Under the pieces are notes generated by a model. That model saw only the letters and a program-made list of their open reading frames with translations, had not been told where the DNA came from and made no database searches. Below are positions 24,870 through 36,980 of a DNA stretch of 64,000 nucleotides, in pieces. Within the stretch, counting starts at the first letter, position 1. The number at the start of each line of letters is the position of its first letter. The DNA is taken from assembly GCF_003473485.1 (NCBI RefSeq), contig NC_053047.1:2247001-2311000 (forward strand), read 5' to 3'. The DNA comes from Medicago truncatula. Taxonomy: Eukaryota; Streptophyta; Magnoliopsida; Fabales; Fabaceae. A program made the position numbers and the translations under genes.

Positions 24870-25260
24870 CAAATATTAAAAAGGGCCTCCGATGAAATAA
24901 CAAAATTTTTTAAGCAATAATAATCATCTATTAATTTACGTTGTAAATAACATAAAAATAGTCATTCTTATAAATTAAATTTTAAATTTGATAAAAAAAA
25001 AATGGTAATAGCATAATAGTTGTATATGTAATTGAGAATTTTATATTTCATTCAAATTCACACAAATGCTCGAGATTGAACCTCAAGATCAAAGACCTAA
25101 GTGCATTCTATTTTACCACCAAATCATTACAAGGTGTCTATTATTTTAAATACTTGACACTTTTGAAGGCTATATTAGAAAGAAAAAATGTTTGAGACTC
25201 CTAAAATTATGGGGCTCGACGTCGTAGCTCACCTTACGCTTGCTAAGAGATGGACCTGTC
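24870..25260. mobile_element. Possible hAT relic related to the element in the P450 C intron
   Basis: GGGCCTCCGATGAAATAACAAAA near the left end and CCTAAAATTATGGGGCTCGA..GTAGCTCACCTTACGCTTGC near the right end resemble the subterminal parts of the element at 35382-36215. Terminal CAG and an 8-bp duplication are not seen. Confidence 0.35.
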
Positions 25261-26735
25261 AAAACCCTATTAGTTTCAAGTACGTGGAAGATATTGTCTC
25301 TGCCCCACTCCGTTGTCATGCATATCTAGAATACTATTTAGCGAAATGAAGCATAGTCAAAAGGGGATATTAGAAAATTTTAGGTGAGTGGGGGAAAAGT
25401 TAAACTCGCTATCCTTTTCAGAATAGAAAGTGGATGAATTTTTAAAATAGGAAATTAAAAAGTGGATGTAAAGGATAATATTAGGGTTGAAAGTAAATGA
25501 ATTTATAAAAGTAAAAAAAATAGTTGGGCGTCACAATAGTAATAAAATATTAATTTGATTAAAAATATATTTTACAAAAGCAACTTGATTCATGAATCTC
25601 CACCTTATTTTAAAGTACACTTACAATACCTGGTGCTATAACTTCGGTTCTAGAAAGAACAATATATTTGAAACAGCATTGCTAAACACAGCGAAGGGTG
25701 TTATAGCGAAATCATCCCGACATAAAAACCAACCAATTAAAAAATTGCTTTCAGGATGCTTTCGTAAAATTGAGATTCGCGTTATCTAACATTTTTCTAT
25801 TTGAATTGATATTTTTTTATTTTAATTCACCAAAATCGATTTTTCATTATAATTGCCTATATTTAAAAGTTTTGATTTGTGACCTTAAAAAAAAAAAAAA
25901 AAATTGTGTGCGCCGTGTAGACTGGTGTAGTATTATTCAAATTGGTAGAATGAATCGAGAACAACATAAGTTCGTTGTCTCTACAACTGAAAAGGATAAT
26001 ATGCAAATAAATTTACAACACCCATGTTAATATATAAAAAAAGAAAAAGGAGGGTAAAATACACGTAACTGTACGATAACATCAAAAGTGAATAGAATAA
26101 TCATGTTTCTATAATATTGACGTACGTTTACATTATTAATTGAATATGTAATTAATTATATCTTAACCAAACAAATACGGTCACCGAAATATGACGATAA
26201 ATCAAACAAAAATGTCGCACTCATACATTAAAATCAATTATTTAGGGTGATTTCATACAAAAAATAATAATAATATTTACAACCAATATCTCTCGTAGAA
26301 AATAGATGACCAGTTGAATAGAGATGATGAGAGAGGGGCGGCTAAATATTAATATCATTATGTTTGGATTTTTAAATTAACCACCCACCAAAAGTGGATC
26401 TTTACCACATGGTAGTGTAGAATTTTATTTGGTGAAGAAGATTAATAGTTAAAAATTCATCTTTTAAGATGAATAAAGGAGAAATTTCGAATTCAAACGT
26501 CAACTCTTTCGTATTACGATGTATTATCTTTATAAATTGAGCTATGTTTACGAGAACCAGGCTAAGGAGCTGCAAATGAGACAGCTGCTTAATTTAATTA
26601 AAATTATTAATTTTTGTAGTACTTTTTTAAGTTTAAAAGACCTCAAAATTTGTTTTTGTAGTATTTCTTGTTATCTTTTTCGCGCGTACCCTACTTGCTC
26701 ACCAAGTTTCACTCCGGTTTTTCCAAATAGCAAAT
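25261..26735. other. Intergenic DNA, no gene seen
   Basis: AT-rich sequence without a recognisable open frame, repeat or element. Confidence 0.5.
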
Positions 26736-27482
26736 ATCATTCGGTACATCAAAAAGGTGTCTGAGTTATCAATCTTTTTTTCCTCTCTTCTCCCTCTGGT
26801 TTGAGCCATCAATCTATTATTTTCTTCTCTCTTTATTTAGCCACTTTCGATTTTGAGTGGTATACGTACCATATTTGAGTGGCCATACTAGTCATATTTT
26901 AGGATGTTATTCTCGAACTGTTTTCTACAAAACAATAGTAAATCGCAACAGTGAGTTGGTCTGTTTTATTCTAAAGTCATCGTGGTTGATAGTTTGTCTT
27001 ATACAACTTTAAAAGATGTAGTGAAACGTCTAAGAGAGAGAGAGAGATCTAATCGTAACTCAATCCGATAATCTTTTCGATGGTGATTTTCAATTTCGAA
27101 AACAACACTTATATCATTCGGTACACCAAAAAGGCGTCTGAGTTATCAATCTTTTTTCTTCTCTTCTCCCTCTAGTTTGAGCCATCAAAGTATTATTTTT
27201 TTTCTCTCTTTATTCAATCATTTTCGATTTAGAGTGGTATAGGTACCATATTTGAGTGGCCATAATAGGCATATTTTTGGGTGTAATTCTCGAACCGTTT
27301 TCGATAATGCAATAGTAAATCACAAGAGTGAATTGAACTGTTTTATCATGGGGGCATGTGGTTGATAGTTGTCTTTCACAACTTTAAACGATGTCATCAA
27401 ACGTCTTAAAAATGACTATCTAATCGTAACTCAATCCGATAATCTTAGCCGTGGTAATTTTCAAATTCCAAAACAACACTTA
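26736..27482. repeat. Tandem duplication (period 377 bp) upstream of P450 B
   Basis: ATCATTCGGTACAYCAAAAAGGYGTCTGAGTTATCAATC opens unit 1 at 26736 and unit 2 at 27113. The units stay collinear through GTACCATATTTGAGTGGCCATA, GTGGTTGATAGTT and CTAATCGTAACTCAATCCGATAATCTT to AACAACACTT. A (GA)n run near 27034 is found in unit 1 only. Unit 2 ends 229 bp before the P450 B start codon. Confidence 0.9.
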
Positions 27483-27710
27483 AAATCGTGTTCAAGATCA
27501 ATTATAATTTACGTTATGTGAGGGAGATATATATTATTGGTTTTTGTACACATATTCACAAACACTTCACTTTCTCCATCCTTCCTTTCTTTCTTTTTCA
27601 AAAATATTATAATTTTTTCTATATTTATAAGCTAGCATTCAAGAGTAATACAACTCTAATTCTACTTCTATCCACCAACCTCGTACAAAACACAACACCA
27701 TCTAGCTACA

Positions 27711-30664
27711 ATGGATTTAGATTTAAGCAGTTTAATAAACGCCACAACAATTGCACTCCTAATTTCTCTAATTCCCCTATGTTTATTTCTATTTGGACTC
27801 TCAAAATTTTCTCACAGCAAAAACAAAGAAGCACCCATAGCTAAAGGTGCATGGCCAATACTTGGTCACCTCCCAATTTTTAGTGGCAAACAACCACCCC
27901 ACAGAGTTTTAGGTCCATTAGCTGATAAATATGGACCAATATTCACTATCAAGCTTGGTTCTAAACATGCTTTAATACTTAACAATTGGGAAATTGCCAA
28001 GGAATGTTTCACTACACACGACATGGTTGTTTCGTCTCGTCCCAAGCTCATTTCAACCGAACACTTAGCCTATGGAGGAGCCGTATTTGGCTTTGGACCT
28101 TATGGTCCTTATTGGCGTGAACTTCGCAAAATTGTAACCTTAGAGATCCTCACCAATCGTCGAATTATTCAACAACAACATGTTCGTGTTTCTGAAGTTC
28201 AAACATCAATTAAAGAGCTCTTCGATGTTTGGTATAGCAAAAAGAAAGAGTCATATCCGTCAAACTATATGTTGGTGGATTTGAAGCAATGGTTTACACA
28301 CCTAACATTTAATATGGTTCTTCGAATGGCTGTTGGGAAGAGATATTTCGGTGCAAAAACTATTGTTGAAGAAGCTCAAAGAAGTGTGAAAGCTTTGAAG
28401 GAGATTATGCGTTTGTTCGGGGTAATCACGGTGGGAGATGTTATTCCTTGTTTAAAATGGTTTGATTTTGGTGGTCATATGAAGGCCATGGATGAAACTT
28501 CTACGGAAATGGACGAAATTTTAGGTGAGTGGTTGAAGGAGCATCGCCATAAAAGGACTTTGACTGAAAAGGCTGATGATCAAGATCAAGACATCATGGA
28601 TGTGTTAATTTCATTGCTTGATGGAAAAACCATGGAAGGGTTTGATTGTGATACCATAATCAAAGCAACAATATTGGTATGTATTTATCTTTTACTAAGA
28701 TTTTGTATGATTAAGATAATTTAAACCAAAGATTTAAAGGCAAAGAAGTATTTCATATATTCAATTGTTTAGTGAAATCAGTTTTATATTCAACTAACAT
28801 CTCAAAAAAATCATATTAATCACATCTTTTATTTCTATTAAGAAAACTTAATACTCATTAATAAAAAATAAAAAAAAAAGTAATTCTTCAAGTACTGGGT
28901 ATTGTAAAATAATAATAAACAAATGGAATCTTTCATAACTATCTCTCTTTTTTTTACAAGATGTCATAACATATCCCAGCTAATATGAACTTTTTTGAAA
29001 ATGGTTTTGCTAATGAGTATTCTAAGGAGCACTCTTAATGATTTTCAATTACAAAATTATTTATTGAAAATATCTAATACGTCAATTTTCGATGTATTGA
29101 ATGTACAAGTTTTTATAAAAAAATTTACTATATAAATTTTTTAAATAGTGTCTTTAAAGTACTTATTAGCATTTTTCTTTTAAAAATTAGTCGATATTAA
29201 GTTTAAGGCTAATTGTTTATAGAAATGTATGCAAAATGAACGGTAAGCGTGCTTTTTCCATTTTGTGTGGCAAAATAAATCCTCTTAAAAACTACATATA
29301 TTGATATAGGGGGGAGATGTTCTTACTAGTAAAGTTTCTAAAGTCAAAAGCCAGAAACATACCAAAACATGTTTGAAATTAACTTGATATTGCATGTTAA
29401 ACGAATATTTTATGTGAAATGCTAACCGGTGCTCCCGGGGCACTGGTTAAGGATATGAAAAAGGAAATTATATAGTAGTTAATGTATTGAAATTGTGTAA
29501 TTAATTTATAATAAAGTCAAAAATAGTTTCCTTTTATGGTAATAATTCCCTTTTATGATATGCTTAACCAGTACCCCGGAGACACCGGTTAGCATACCCA
29601 TATTTTATTACTACTAGAAAAAACTCAATATTATTGTATACTGATAACAGTACAATAATAATAAAATTTGTAATAAATCCATGATCATCCACTAAAGCCA
29701 TCCTTTAACTAATATCTAAGCATAAAATTATAAAGAAATATGGGACAAAGCTGTTCCAATATTTACTTTTCTATTCAAAAGTTAGAACATCAAGACCTAG
29801 GTTAAGACAAACGTACACATGCTCCTTTTGTAACAAGAATTGAACTCCTTTTTTCTTTCACAGATAAGATTTGAACTTTCCAAATATTGATATGAAACCT
29901 TAATTCGTACACATAAGTTTTCACTTTTTTTATTGATCTACATTGTTTAGCTTTATTTAAACATTAAATAATCACATCGACATACTTATATATATGATCA
30001 TATTTATAATAACAAAATTGAACTTAATTTGCAGACATTATTTATCGGAGGAAGTGACACAAGTAGTGTTACTCTTACATGGGCAATATGTTTACTATTG
30101 AAAAATCCTCTTGTATTGAAAAAAGCAAAAGAAGAACTTGACACTCACGTTGGCAAAGAAAGGCTTGTAAACGAGTCGGATATTGGTAAGTTGGTATACC
30201 TTCAAGCTATAGTAAAAGAAACCCTAAGATTGCATCCACCAGGTCCTCTCGCCGCACCTCGTGAATTCTCAGAGAATTGCACTATTGGTGGTTACCATGT
30301 TAGAAAAGGAACTCGGTTAATGCTAAATCTTTGGAAGATTCAAACTGATCCTAGTGTTTGGTCAGATCCATTAGAGTTCAAACCAGAAAGGTTTCTTACC
30401 ACTCATAAAGTTGTTGATGTTAGAGGTAATCATTTTGAACTACTACCATTTGGAAGTGGTAGAAGGAAGTGTCCTGCAATATCTTTTGGACTTCAAATTG
30501 TGCATTTCACTCTAGCAAGTTTTTTGCATTCCTTTGATATCTTAAATCCAACACCCGGACTTGTTGATATGACTGAAGAATTTGGATTAGCAAACACCAA
30601 AGCTACTCCACTTGAGATTCTCATTAAACCACACCTGTCTCTCAATTGTTATGAAATGTTGTGA
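27711..30664 (+). CDS. CYP82: Cytochrome P450 B, CYP82 family
   Basis: Exons 27711-28676 and 30035-30664 encode 531 aa, with the same phase-0 intron position as its neighbours. The N-terminal anchor and [10 protein letters not shown] hinge are intact. The I-helix motif is GGSDTS, then KETLR, PERF, and the heme loop [10 protein letters not shown] with Cys468. The loop ends in Ala where the family normally has Gly. That residue is tolerated in the general P450 signature, so the enzyme may still bind heme. It is closest to P450 A in this window (shared KIQTDPSVW and RRKCP). The 1358-bp intron carries two MITEs. The promoter region is tandemly duplicated. Function is inferred to be membrane-bound oxidation of a specialised metabolite. 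Confidence 0.94.
29007..29176. mobile_element. MITE in the P450 B intron (GCTAAC/TAAGT family)
   Basis: The left end TGCTAATGAGTATTCTAAGG and the reverse complement of the right end (ATGCTAATAAGTACTTTAAA) match well. The same end type occurs at 38393-38576 and about 42487-42620. Boundaries are approximate. Confidence 0.6.
29419..29595. mobile_element. MITE with 36-bp inverted repeats in the P450 B intron
   Basis: The left end begins ATGCTAACCGGTGCTCCCGG and continues GGCACTGGTTAAGG. The right end is the reverse complement with four or five differences, giving terminal inverted repeats of about 36 bp around a 105-bp AT-rich core. A target duplication is not clear. Confidence 0.85.
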
Positions 30665-33161
30665 TTATTGTTAGAAAATATTTGTTAAACACCTCAGAGG
30701 TGTATATACACTTTGAGAGAGATACAGATATAAGAAAAAAAAATGATGTGATAAATGTAATAGGTTGATGATATGATAGAAAAAAGATATAGAGAAAATG
30801 ATGTGTTGAATGAGTATATCAAAATTTAGGGAGTCTCTGAATGTCATTGTTGGTCTTTCTATAATTCTTGGTCTATTGTCAATTATCAAACTATTTATCC
30901 TATGTAATGTATTGTGTGGGTGTTTGTTTATTAATTTGATATTTGATAGAGAGAAGTAGAAAACTAGTATGTTCTAGAAATAAATGTACAGATACAAGCA
31001 TAGTGATAGAGGAGCGTTGCAATGCGTTTTAGGGCAATCATAATGTCTGTACCACAATTTTTTTTTTTTATCAAAACCATGTTTTGGTATTCGACACATG
31101 TTAATATGAGAGACAAATACATATAATTACATTGAACTATGTTATTTTCATAAAACTTTATCTCGGTGTCAACGTGTATATGTTCATATCATATTTAATG
31201 TTCATGTCCCTCATGAGGCTTTAATTAATTTTTATTGGCTTAATTGGCCACTTTGGTCTCTTAATTAATATTTGCATATCATTTTCGTTCCATAATTCTT
31301 AAACCGTTCATATTGGTCCCTTATCTATATCGTTGTCGATCAATATGGTTTTATTCTATTAATTTTACCCTCAAATAATGTCTATGGTGGATCAACTTTA
31401 AAAGTGATCTACCATAAACATTATTATTATTATTATTATTATTTTTAATTTAATTTGTTTGATCTTTTTTTAAAAAGATGACCATTTGATTTCACATACC
31501 TATTTTATCTCACGGTAAGCCAACAACAATTAATTTGTTTTCACTTTCTTTATCTTCTTCCTTACTCTTGTTCATCGTTTTTAATATCACATTCATCAAC
31601 GCAATCATCATCTTCATCATCTACCCAAAAAAAAATAAAAAAAAATTCAAAAACAACAATCATCAACAACAACATCACCATCATCTTGTCACTACACTTC
31701 CATCACCATCAACAACATCACCAAATCTAATCACCAAAATTCATCTACTCATTAACAACAAAGGATTTTTTGGGAATTAGGTAAAAAAATTGAAGCATAA
31801 GATTAACAAAAATAAACAGAAAGAAAAGGTGCAATTGAAGTGAAATAGGTGAAACGAAAAACCCAAAGATGAAGCTGAGGATTTTGTAATACCTTTAGTT
31901 GTACATTATTACTTTAATTTTCATGTCAAAAGAAGAAGAAAAAAAGATAAATATAGTATTGTAGTGGCATAATAGCTCAATTTCTTTACTAATTTGCGTA
32001 GATATTTTTTTTTTCTATAATATCAAAAATAAAAAATAGTTTATCTTACAAGTAGTGTTAGAATTGTTTGGATTGATTTGAATGAGAATCCATTGTATTA
32101 GCATATTGAGTAATCTCTACTTGACTTGGTGGAATATTAATTTTGATTTCTCACTCACCGGCCAAATGGTGCTATTAGTCATGAATAACGGTTAGTCTTA
32201 TATATAAAAAGATTAATTATGAAGGTTTTTAATTAATATCAGCTTGATTGTATTGATCGATGGATCTTCTATATTGGAAAAAACTCATGTTATGTGCATG
32301 CACATAGGTTCTTCAATGGAAGCCATTAGAAAAAAGATTCTTCGACGGATATTAAACATTGTTAAACGACAGTAAAAATTTCATGCCAATGAGATGATTA
32401 AAAAAAAATCATGGCAGTTTAGGAAATGTTTTCCAATAGATATTACACCTATTGAAAGTAAATATAAAATTGCCCAAAGCATAATGTAGGGCCTATTTTA
32501 ATTTGGTTAAAAACCGAGAAAATTGCTATTTAGGCATTTTGGATTGCTCACAAGTACCTCAAATTTCTAAAAATATTTCCATTTGTAGTTAACTACTGTT
32601 TATTGCTACATGGTGTTAGGAATCGTTCACTTTTTAATTCGGTAATTTTGATTAACTGAGCTAAAAAGGTCTACCTCATGTTTATATATGTCTGACCAAA
32701 CTCCAAATCAAGACACTTTGTTAAATGTTTAACCAATCTAAAAGATCTACCTCATTGTTACAAATATGAGATATATGATGTTTATACTAGTAACTAACGG
32801 TTGGTAAGGAAATAAATATGGTGATCAATATGGCATAAGATTTCAACCATAAGAGCTAGTTTGGTTAGGTAAAAGTTAAATGTCTAAAATTCATGAAATA
32901 ATTGCTAATTCAAAAGAGAAGACAAATAAGTTGAAGAGTTCTCTTTTTGCAAACATGATTACTTATGAGGATGAAGTTGATAACAAAGTGAAAAGGTGTT
33001 GTTGAGCAATAAATTTTATTGTACTAAGTTTTTTTATTTATTTGTCGTGTGTAGACTTTGCATTCAATAATTGAGTTAATTAATTTACCAAAAGATAATA
33101 ATTGACTTGCTAATACTCATTTTCTATTCTAAGTTGTTAATAAAGTTAAAACTTTGAACAA
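30665..33161. other. Intergenic DNA between P450 B and the foldback element
   Basis: No gene is supported. It holds an (ATT)n run at about 31418-31445 and a single Mutator-MITE-like arm near 31220 (GGCTTAATTGGCCACTTTGG) without a matching partner. The open frame 31535-31780 is low-complexity Asn/Gln/His-rich translation. Confidence 0.5.
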
Positions 33162-33170
33162 TTTAATTTT

Positions 33171-33626
33171 GGCTTAATTGCATTTTTCCCCCTATAGTTT
33201 TTCAATTGTACGATTTTGCATCCCATTGTTTAAAACGAGCGATTTTTCCCCCTATAGTTTTCCCCCTTTCTGATTTTATGGTTCCCATGACATTTAGTGC
33301 TGATGTGTCTGTTATTTATCAATTAATATGTGCCACGTGTGTAATTCCATTTTTTAAAAATAAAAAAAAAGGTATTTTTTCAGATTTTGAGAGAAGGATG
33401 CACGTGAAAATGATGGTATTTTTATCAATTAATCTGAAAAATACCATTTTTTTTACACACGTGGCACACATTAATTGATAAATAACAGACACATCAGCAT
33501 TAAATGTCATGGGAACCATAAAATCATGAAGGGGAAAACTATAGGGGGCAAAATGGCTCGTTTTAAACAATGGGGTGCAAAATCGCACAATTGACAAACT
33601 ATAGACGGGAAAAATGCAATTAAGCC
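33171..33626. mobile_element. Mutator-type foldback element (456 bp)
   Basis: The ends are GGCTTAATTGCATTTTTCCC and its reverse complement. The inverted arms run for about 170 bp each, including the ATGGTTCCCATGACATTTA block. A perfect 9-bp duplication TTTAATTTT (33162-33170 and 33627-33635) is the Mutator signature. No coding capacity. Confidence 0.93.
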
Positions 33627-33923
33627 TTTAATTTTAGTACCAACGTATGACTTTTTCCCTATTACCATCAACAAGTCTATTATATTTACGTGCATTGAGC
33701 AGCCTAGGATAAAATATTTGCGATAAACACTGAGATCATTGAAACATTGAAAATAAAAGGTGAGAGAGACTTTAAATAATTTAACACCATTTTTAAGTAC
33801 TTTATTATAAATAGATTCTAGTTATACCAAACTAAATTTTGTCTATGTTTTGTTTGAGAGTGGGCTTTAAAACTTTACTTAGTAAAGTGGCTAGAATAAA
33901 ATTTTACTTAGCCAATAGTAGTC

Positions 33924-33930
33924 TATATAA
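33924..33930 (+). promoter_or_regulatory. Probable TATA box of pseudogene P450 C, separated by a MITE
   Basis: TATATAA in CTATATAAAC lies 22 bp before the Tourist-like element at 33953. If the element is removed, the motif would be about 70 bp upstream of the ATG at 34362, normal core-promoter spacing. Confidence 0.5.
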
Positions 33931-33952
33931 ACATAACACTTAGGGGGCGTTT

Positions 33953-34315
33953 GTTTGACGGTTTAAAATTTCATTCCTGGGATTAACCTTTCCTGGGAAA
34001 TAATAATGGGCATCTTATTCCTGAGTATTTTTAGAAAATTGTGTTTGGTAAATAATTGTCAGATTCATGGGAATTGTTTGTGATAGTGGGTATATGGGTA
34101 GTTATTTCCATTTTAGTACCATTTACATGGGAATCTTTTATTCCCGGCCACTTTCTTTGGGAATAAAATCATGGGTAAGTGGAAATTATTTTTTTCCTAG
34201 GAATTCTTTATTCCCGGGAGTTATTTTTTTTAACTTTGTAACAAACATAGGAATCTATAATTCCAACCTCCATATTCCTGGGAATAACTTTTTAAACCAG
34301 GAAACAAACACCCCC
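33953..34315. mobile_element. Tourist/PIF-type MITE (363 bp) in the 5' region of P450 C
   Basis: The left end GGGGGCGTTTGTTTGACGGT and the reverse complement of the right end (GGGGGTGTTTGTTTCCTGGT) match closely. TTA flanks both sides (33950-33952 and 34316-34318), the 3-bp Harbinger target duplication. The interior has many CCTGGGAAT/ATTCCC-type repeats. It ends 46 bp before the ATG. Confidence 0.88.
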
Positions 34316-34361
34316 TTAAGGTACACTCTCACCCATTACTATAGCTATCTAATCTAATTAA

Positions 34362-36980
34362 ATGGATTTAATCCATGATTACCTAACTAATGGCACTGCA
34401 TTAGCAGCACTTATTTCTATAATCTTCATGTACTCTTTGTTTCTTCACAACCGTACCTCTAATGGTTCTAAGAGCAAAGAAGCTCCTATAGTGGCTGGTG
34501 CATGGCCAATACTTGGTCACCTCCCATTGTTAAAGGCTTCCAAAGCACCACATAGAACTTTAGGTGATTTAGCTGATAAATATGGACCCTTGTTCACCAT
34601 CAAACTTGGTTCCAAAAATGCTTTGGTACTTAGCAATTCGGAAATGGCGAAGGAATGTTTCACCAAATTTGACGTTGCAATTTCCACTCGTCCTAAACTT
34701 GTTGCAACTGAACATTTGGCTTACAATGGAGCCATGTTAATTCTATGACCTTATGGTCCTTATTGGCGCCAAGTGCGTAAGATAGCATTGTCAGAGATCC
34801 TTGTTAATCGTCGTATTGAAAAACTACAAGAAATTTGTGTTTTGGAAGTTCAAACTTCGATTAAAGAGCTCTTCAATGTTTGGAAGAGTAATAACGAGTC
34901 CAACTATGTGTTAGTCGAGTTGAGGCAATGGTTTATTGAGTTGAATTTCAACATTGTACTTCCGATGATTGTTGGGAAGCGATATTTTGGTGCTATGAAT
35001 GAGCTCGATGAGAAAGAAGCGCAAAAGTGTATCAAAGCTGTAGAGGAAATCTTGCGTTTGATGGGGCAATTCACGGTGGGAGATGCTATTCCTTGTTTAG
35101 AACGGTTTGATTTTGGTGGCCATGTGAAAGCTATGAAAAAAACTTCTAAGGAATTGGACATGATTTTAAATGAATGGTTGAAGGAGCGTCGTAATAGAAC
35201 ATTGAATGAAAAGGTTGATCGTGATCAAGATTTCATGGACGCATTGCTTTCACTGTTTGATGGAACAACAATTGAAGGGTTTTGATGCCGATACCACAAT
35301 CAAAGCCACGATGTTGGTATGTATACTTTCATTATATTCGCTTTATCAATACAATTATTTTTTAAACTCGTATAGTGGAGGCAGGGCCATCCCTGGGTAA
35401 TTGGAGGCTCGGCTCTCATATATAAATAGGCCCCTAATAAAATAAAAACATAATTTTTTTTAAAAGAGCAATTATCAATTTAAATTAAAAATAAGATCCG
35501 TAAAGATAAAAAAAAAAGTCATTATTGTAACTAACACAAAAAAATTGATATTCTAATCAATAATATAAAAATACAACTTCAAACGAACATCATTATCAAT
35601 TTTCTAGGGTGTTATTTTCCTTAATTTGTACAAAGAAAAAAATAAAATATTTATAATGTTTTTTTAGAAAATAATTATAATGTTTTTTCTTTCAAATGAA
35701 AAATTATAATATTTGTTGTTAGTGCTTTATAATTTTATACGATAAGTATGAGGCAAAAATTATAAGAAGAAAACAATGATATTGTGCTTTTATTTTTAAA
35801 TATATAATCCAATATATTAAGGACAATTTGGTTGAATTGGAGAGAAGATTAAGGAGCCTCAAATCCACAATAAATTATGTCCAAACTAAAAAGGCCTCTC
35901 ATACTAAAAATAATTAATTAAAAAAGAAAAATTAATTAAAGAAAAACGGATCCGGGGTTAATTAAAGAGTAAAAAAGGAAAAAAAGTACTAATTTAAAAA
36001 ATACCTACATTCAGAGTGTCGAACCTAGGAATTGGATACCACCAGTTCGTGCTAATACCGCTTGGCCATTTCAGTTTGACTTATTTATTTTTTTACGCCA
36101 TTTGTATATATTAAATAATTACATGTATTATATTTTTAAAAAATAATATTTAGACCCCCAAATTTTAGAGGCTCGGCTCGCTAGAGCTGCTTGCGCCCCC
36201 TCGGGGCCGGCCCTGAGTGGAGGGCCAATGGAACAGAAAGAAAAACTCTATACGAACTTACCAAACACTTTGCTTCAATTGATACATGTTTGAATTTTAT
36301 TTAAACTTACTCTTATACACATTTTTATAAAATTTTCACTTCATTTACAGTCACTAATTGCAGGAGGAATTGACACAAGTGCTATTACCCTTACTTGGGC
36401 AATATGTTTGTTACTGAAAAATCCTCATACATTGGAAAAAGCAAAAGCAGAACTTGACTTCCACGTTGGAAGAGATAAATGTGTAACAAAGTCGGATATA
36501 AACAAGTTGGTGTACCTTCAAGCGATAATCAAAGAAACCCTAAGATTATATCCAGTTGGTCCTCTCTCTGCACCTCGTGAGTTTACCGAAAATTGTAACA
36601 TAGGTGGTTATGATGTCATAAAAGGAACTCGACTAATCTTAAATCTTTGGAAAATCCAAACAGACCATAATGTTTGGTCGGATCCATTAAAGTTTAAACC
36701 AGAAAGATTTCTTAACACTTATAAAGATGTTGATGTTCGAGGGTGTCACTTTGAGTTGTTACCATTTGGAAGTGGTAGAAGGATTTGTCCTGAAATATCT
36801 TTTGGACTAGAAATGATGCATTTAATTTTGGCTAATTTTTTGCATTCATTTGAAATCTTGTATTCATCGAGTGAGCCTATTGATATGACAGAAGTCTTTG
36901 GATTGACGGTCTCCAAAGCTACCCCACTTGAGATTCTGGTTAAACCATGTTTGTCTGTTAATTGCTACGAAACTATGTAA
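34362..36980 (+). pseudogene. CYP82: Cytochrome P450 C, CYP82 family pseudogene
   Basis: Exon 1 (34362-35316) and exon 2 (36351-36980) keep the splice sites and start context of the functional copies, but three lesions are present. An in-frame TGA at 34746-34748 replaces the Ala codon before the PYGPYWR motif. One extra T in the GGGTTTTGATG run near 35280 shifts the frame and gives a stop at 35283-35285, 11 codons before the donor. In exon 2 the heme loop reads [10 protein letters not shown], with Glu (codon 36792-36794) instead of Gly after the Cys-Pro pair. Exon 2 is otherwise open with AGGIDTS, KETLR and PERF. The parent enzyme was a CYP82 of normal length. Its promoter and intron each carry a transposon. 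Confidence 0.95.
35382..36215. mobile_element. Non-autonomous hAT element (834 bp) in the P450 C intron
   Basis: A perfect 8-bp duplication AGTGGAGG (35374-35381 and 36216-36223) flanks an insert. Its ends are CAGGGCCATCCCTGG and the reverse complement of CCGGGGCCGGCCCTG-type sequence, about 11 of 15 matching. GAGGCTCGGCTC occurs near both ends as a direct repeat. There is no transposase frame. Without the insert the intron would be about 190 bp. Confidence 0.92.

Noticed and set aside
31535-31780. Open frame with a hydrophobic start and an Asn/Gln/His-rich stretch
   Set aside because: Low-complexity translation of CAA/CAT-rich DNA with no domain or supporting exon.
33206-33695. Overlapping open frames on both strands
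   Set aside because: They lie in the inverted arms of the Mutator-type foldback element and mirror each other.
34067-34357. Open frame just before P450 C
   Set aside because: It lies mostly in the Tourist-type MITE and has no recognisable domain.
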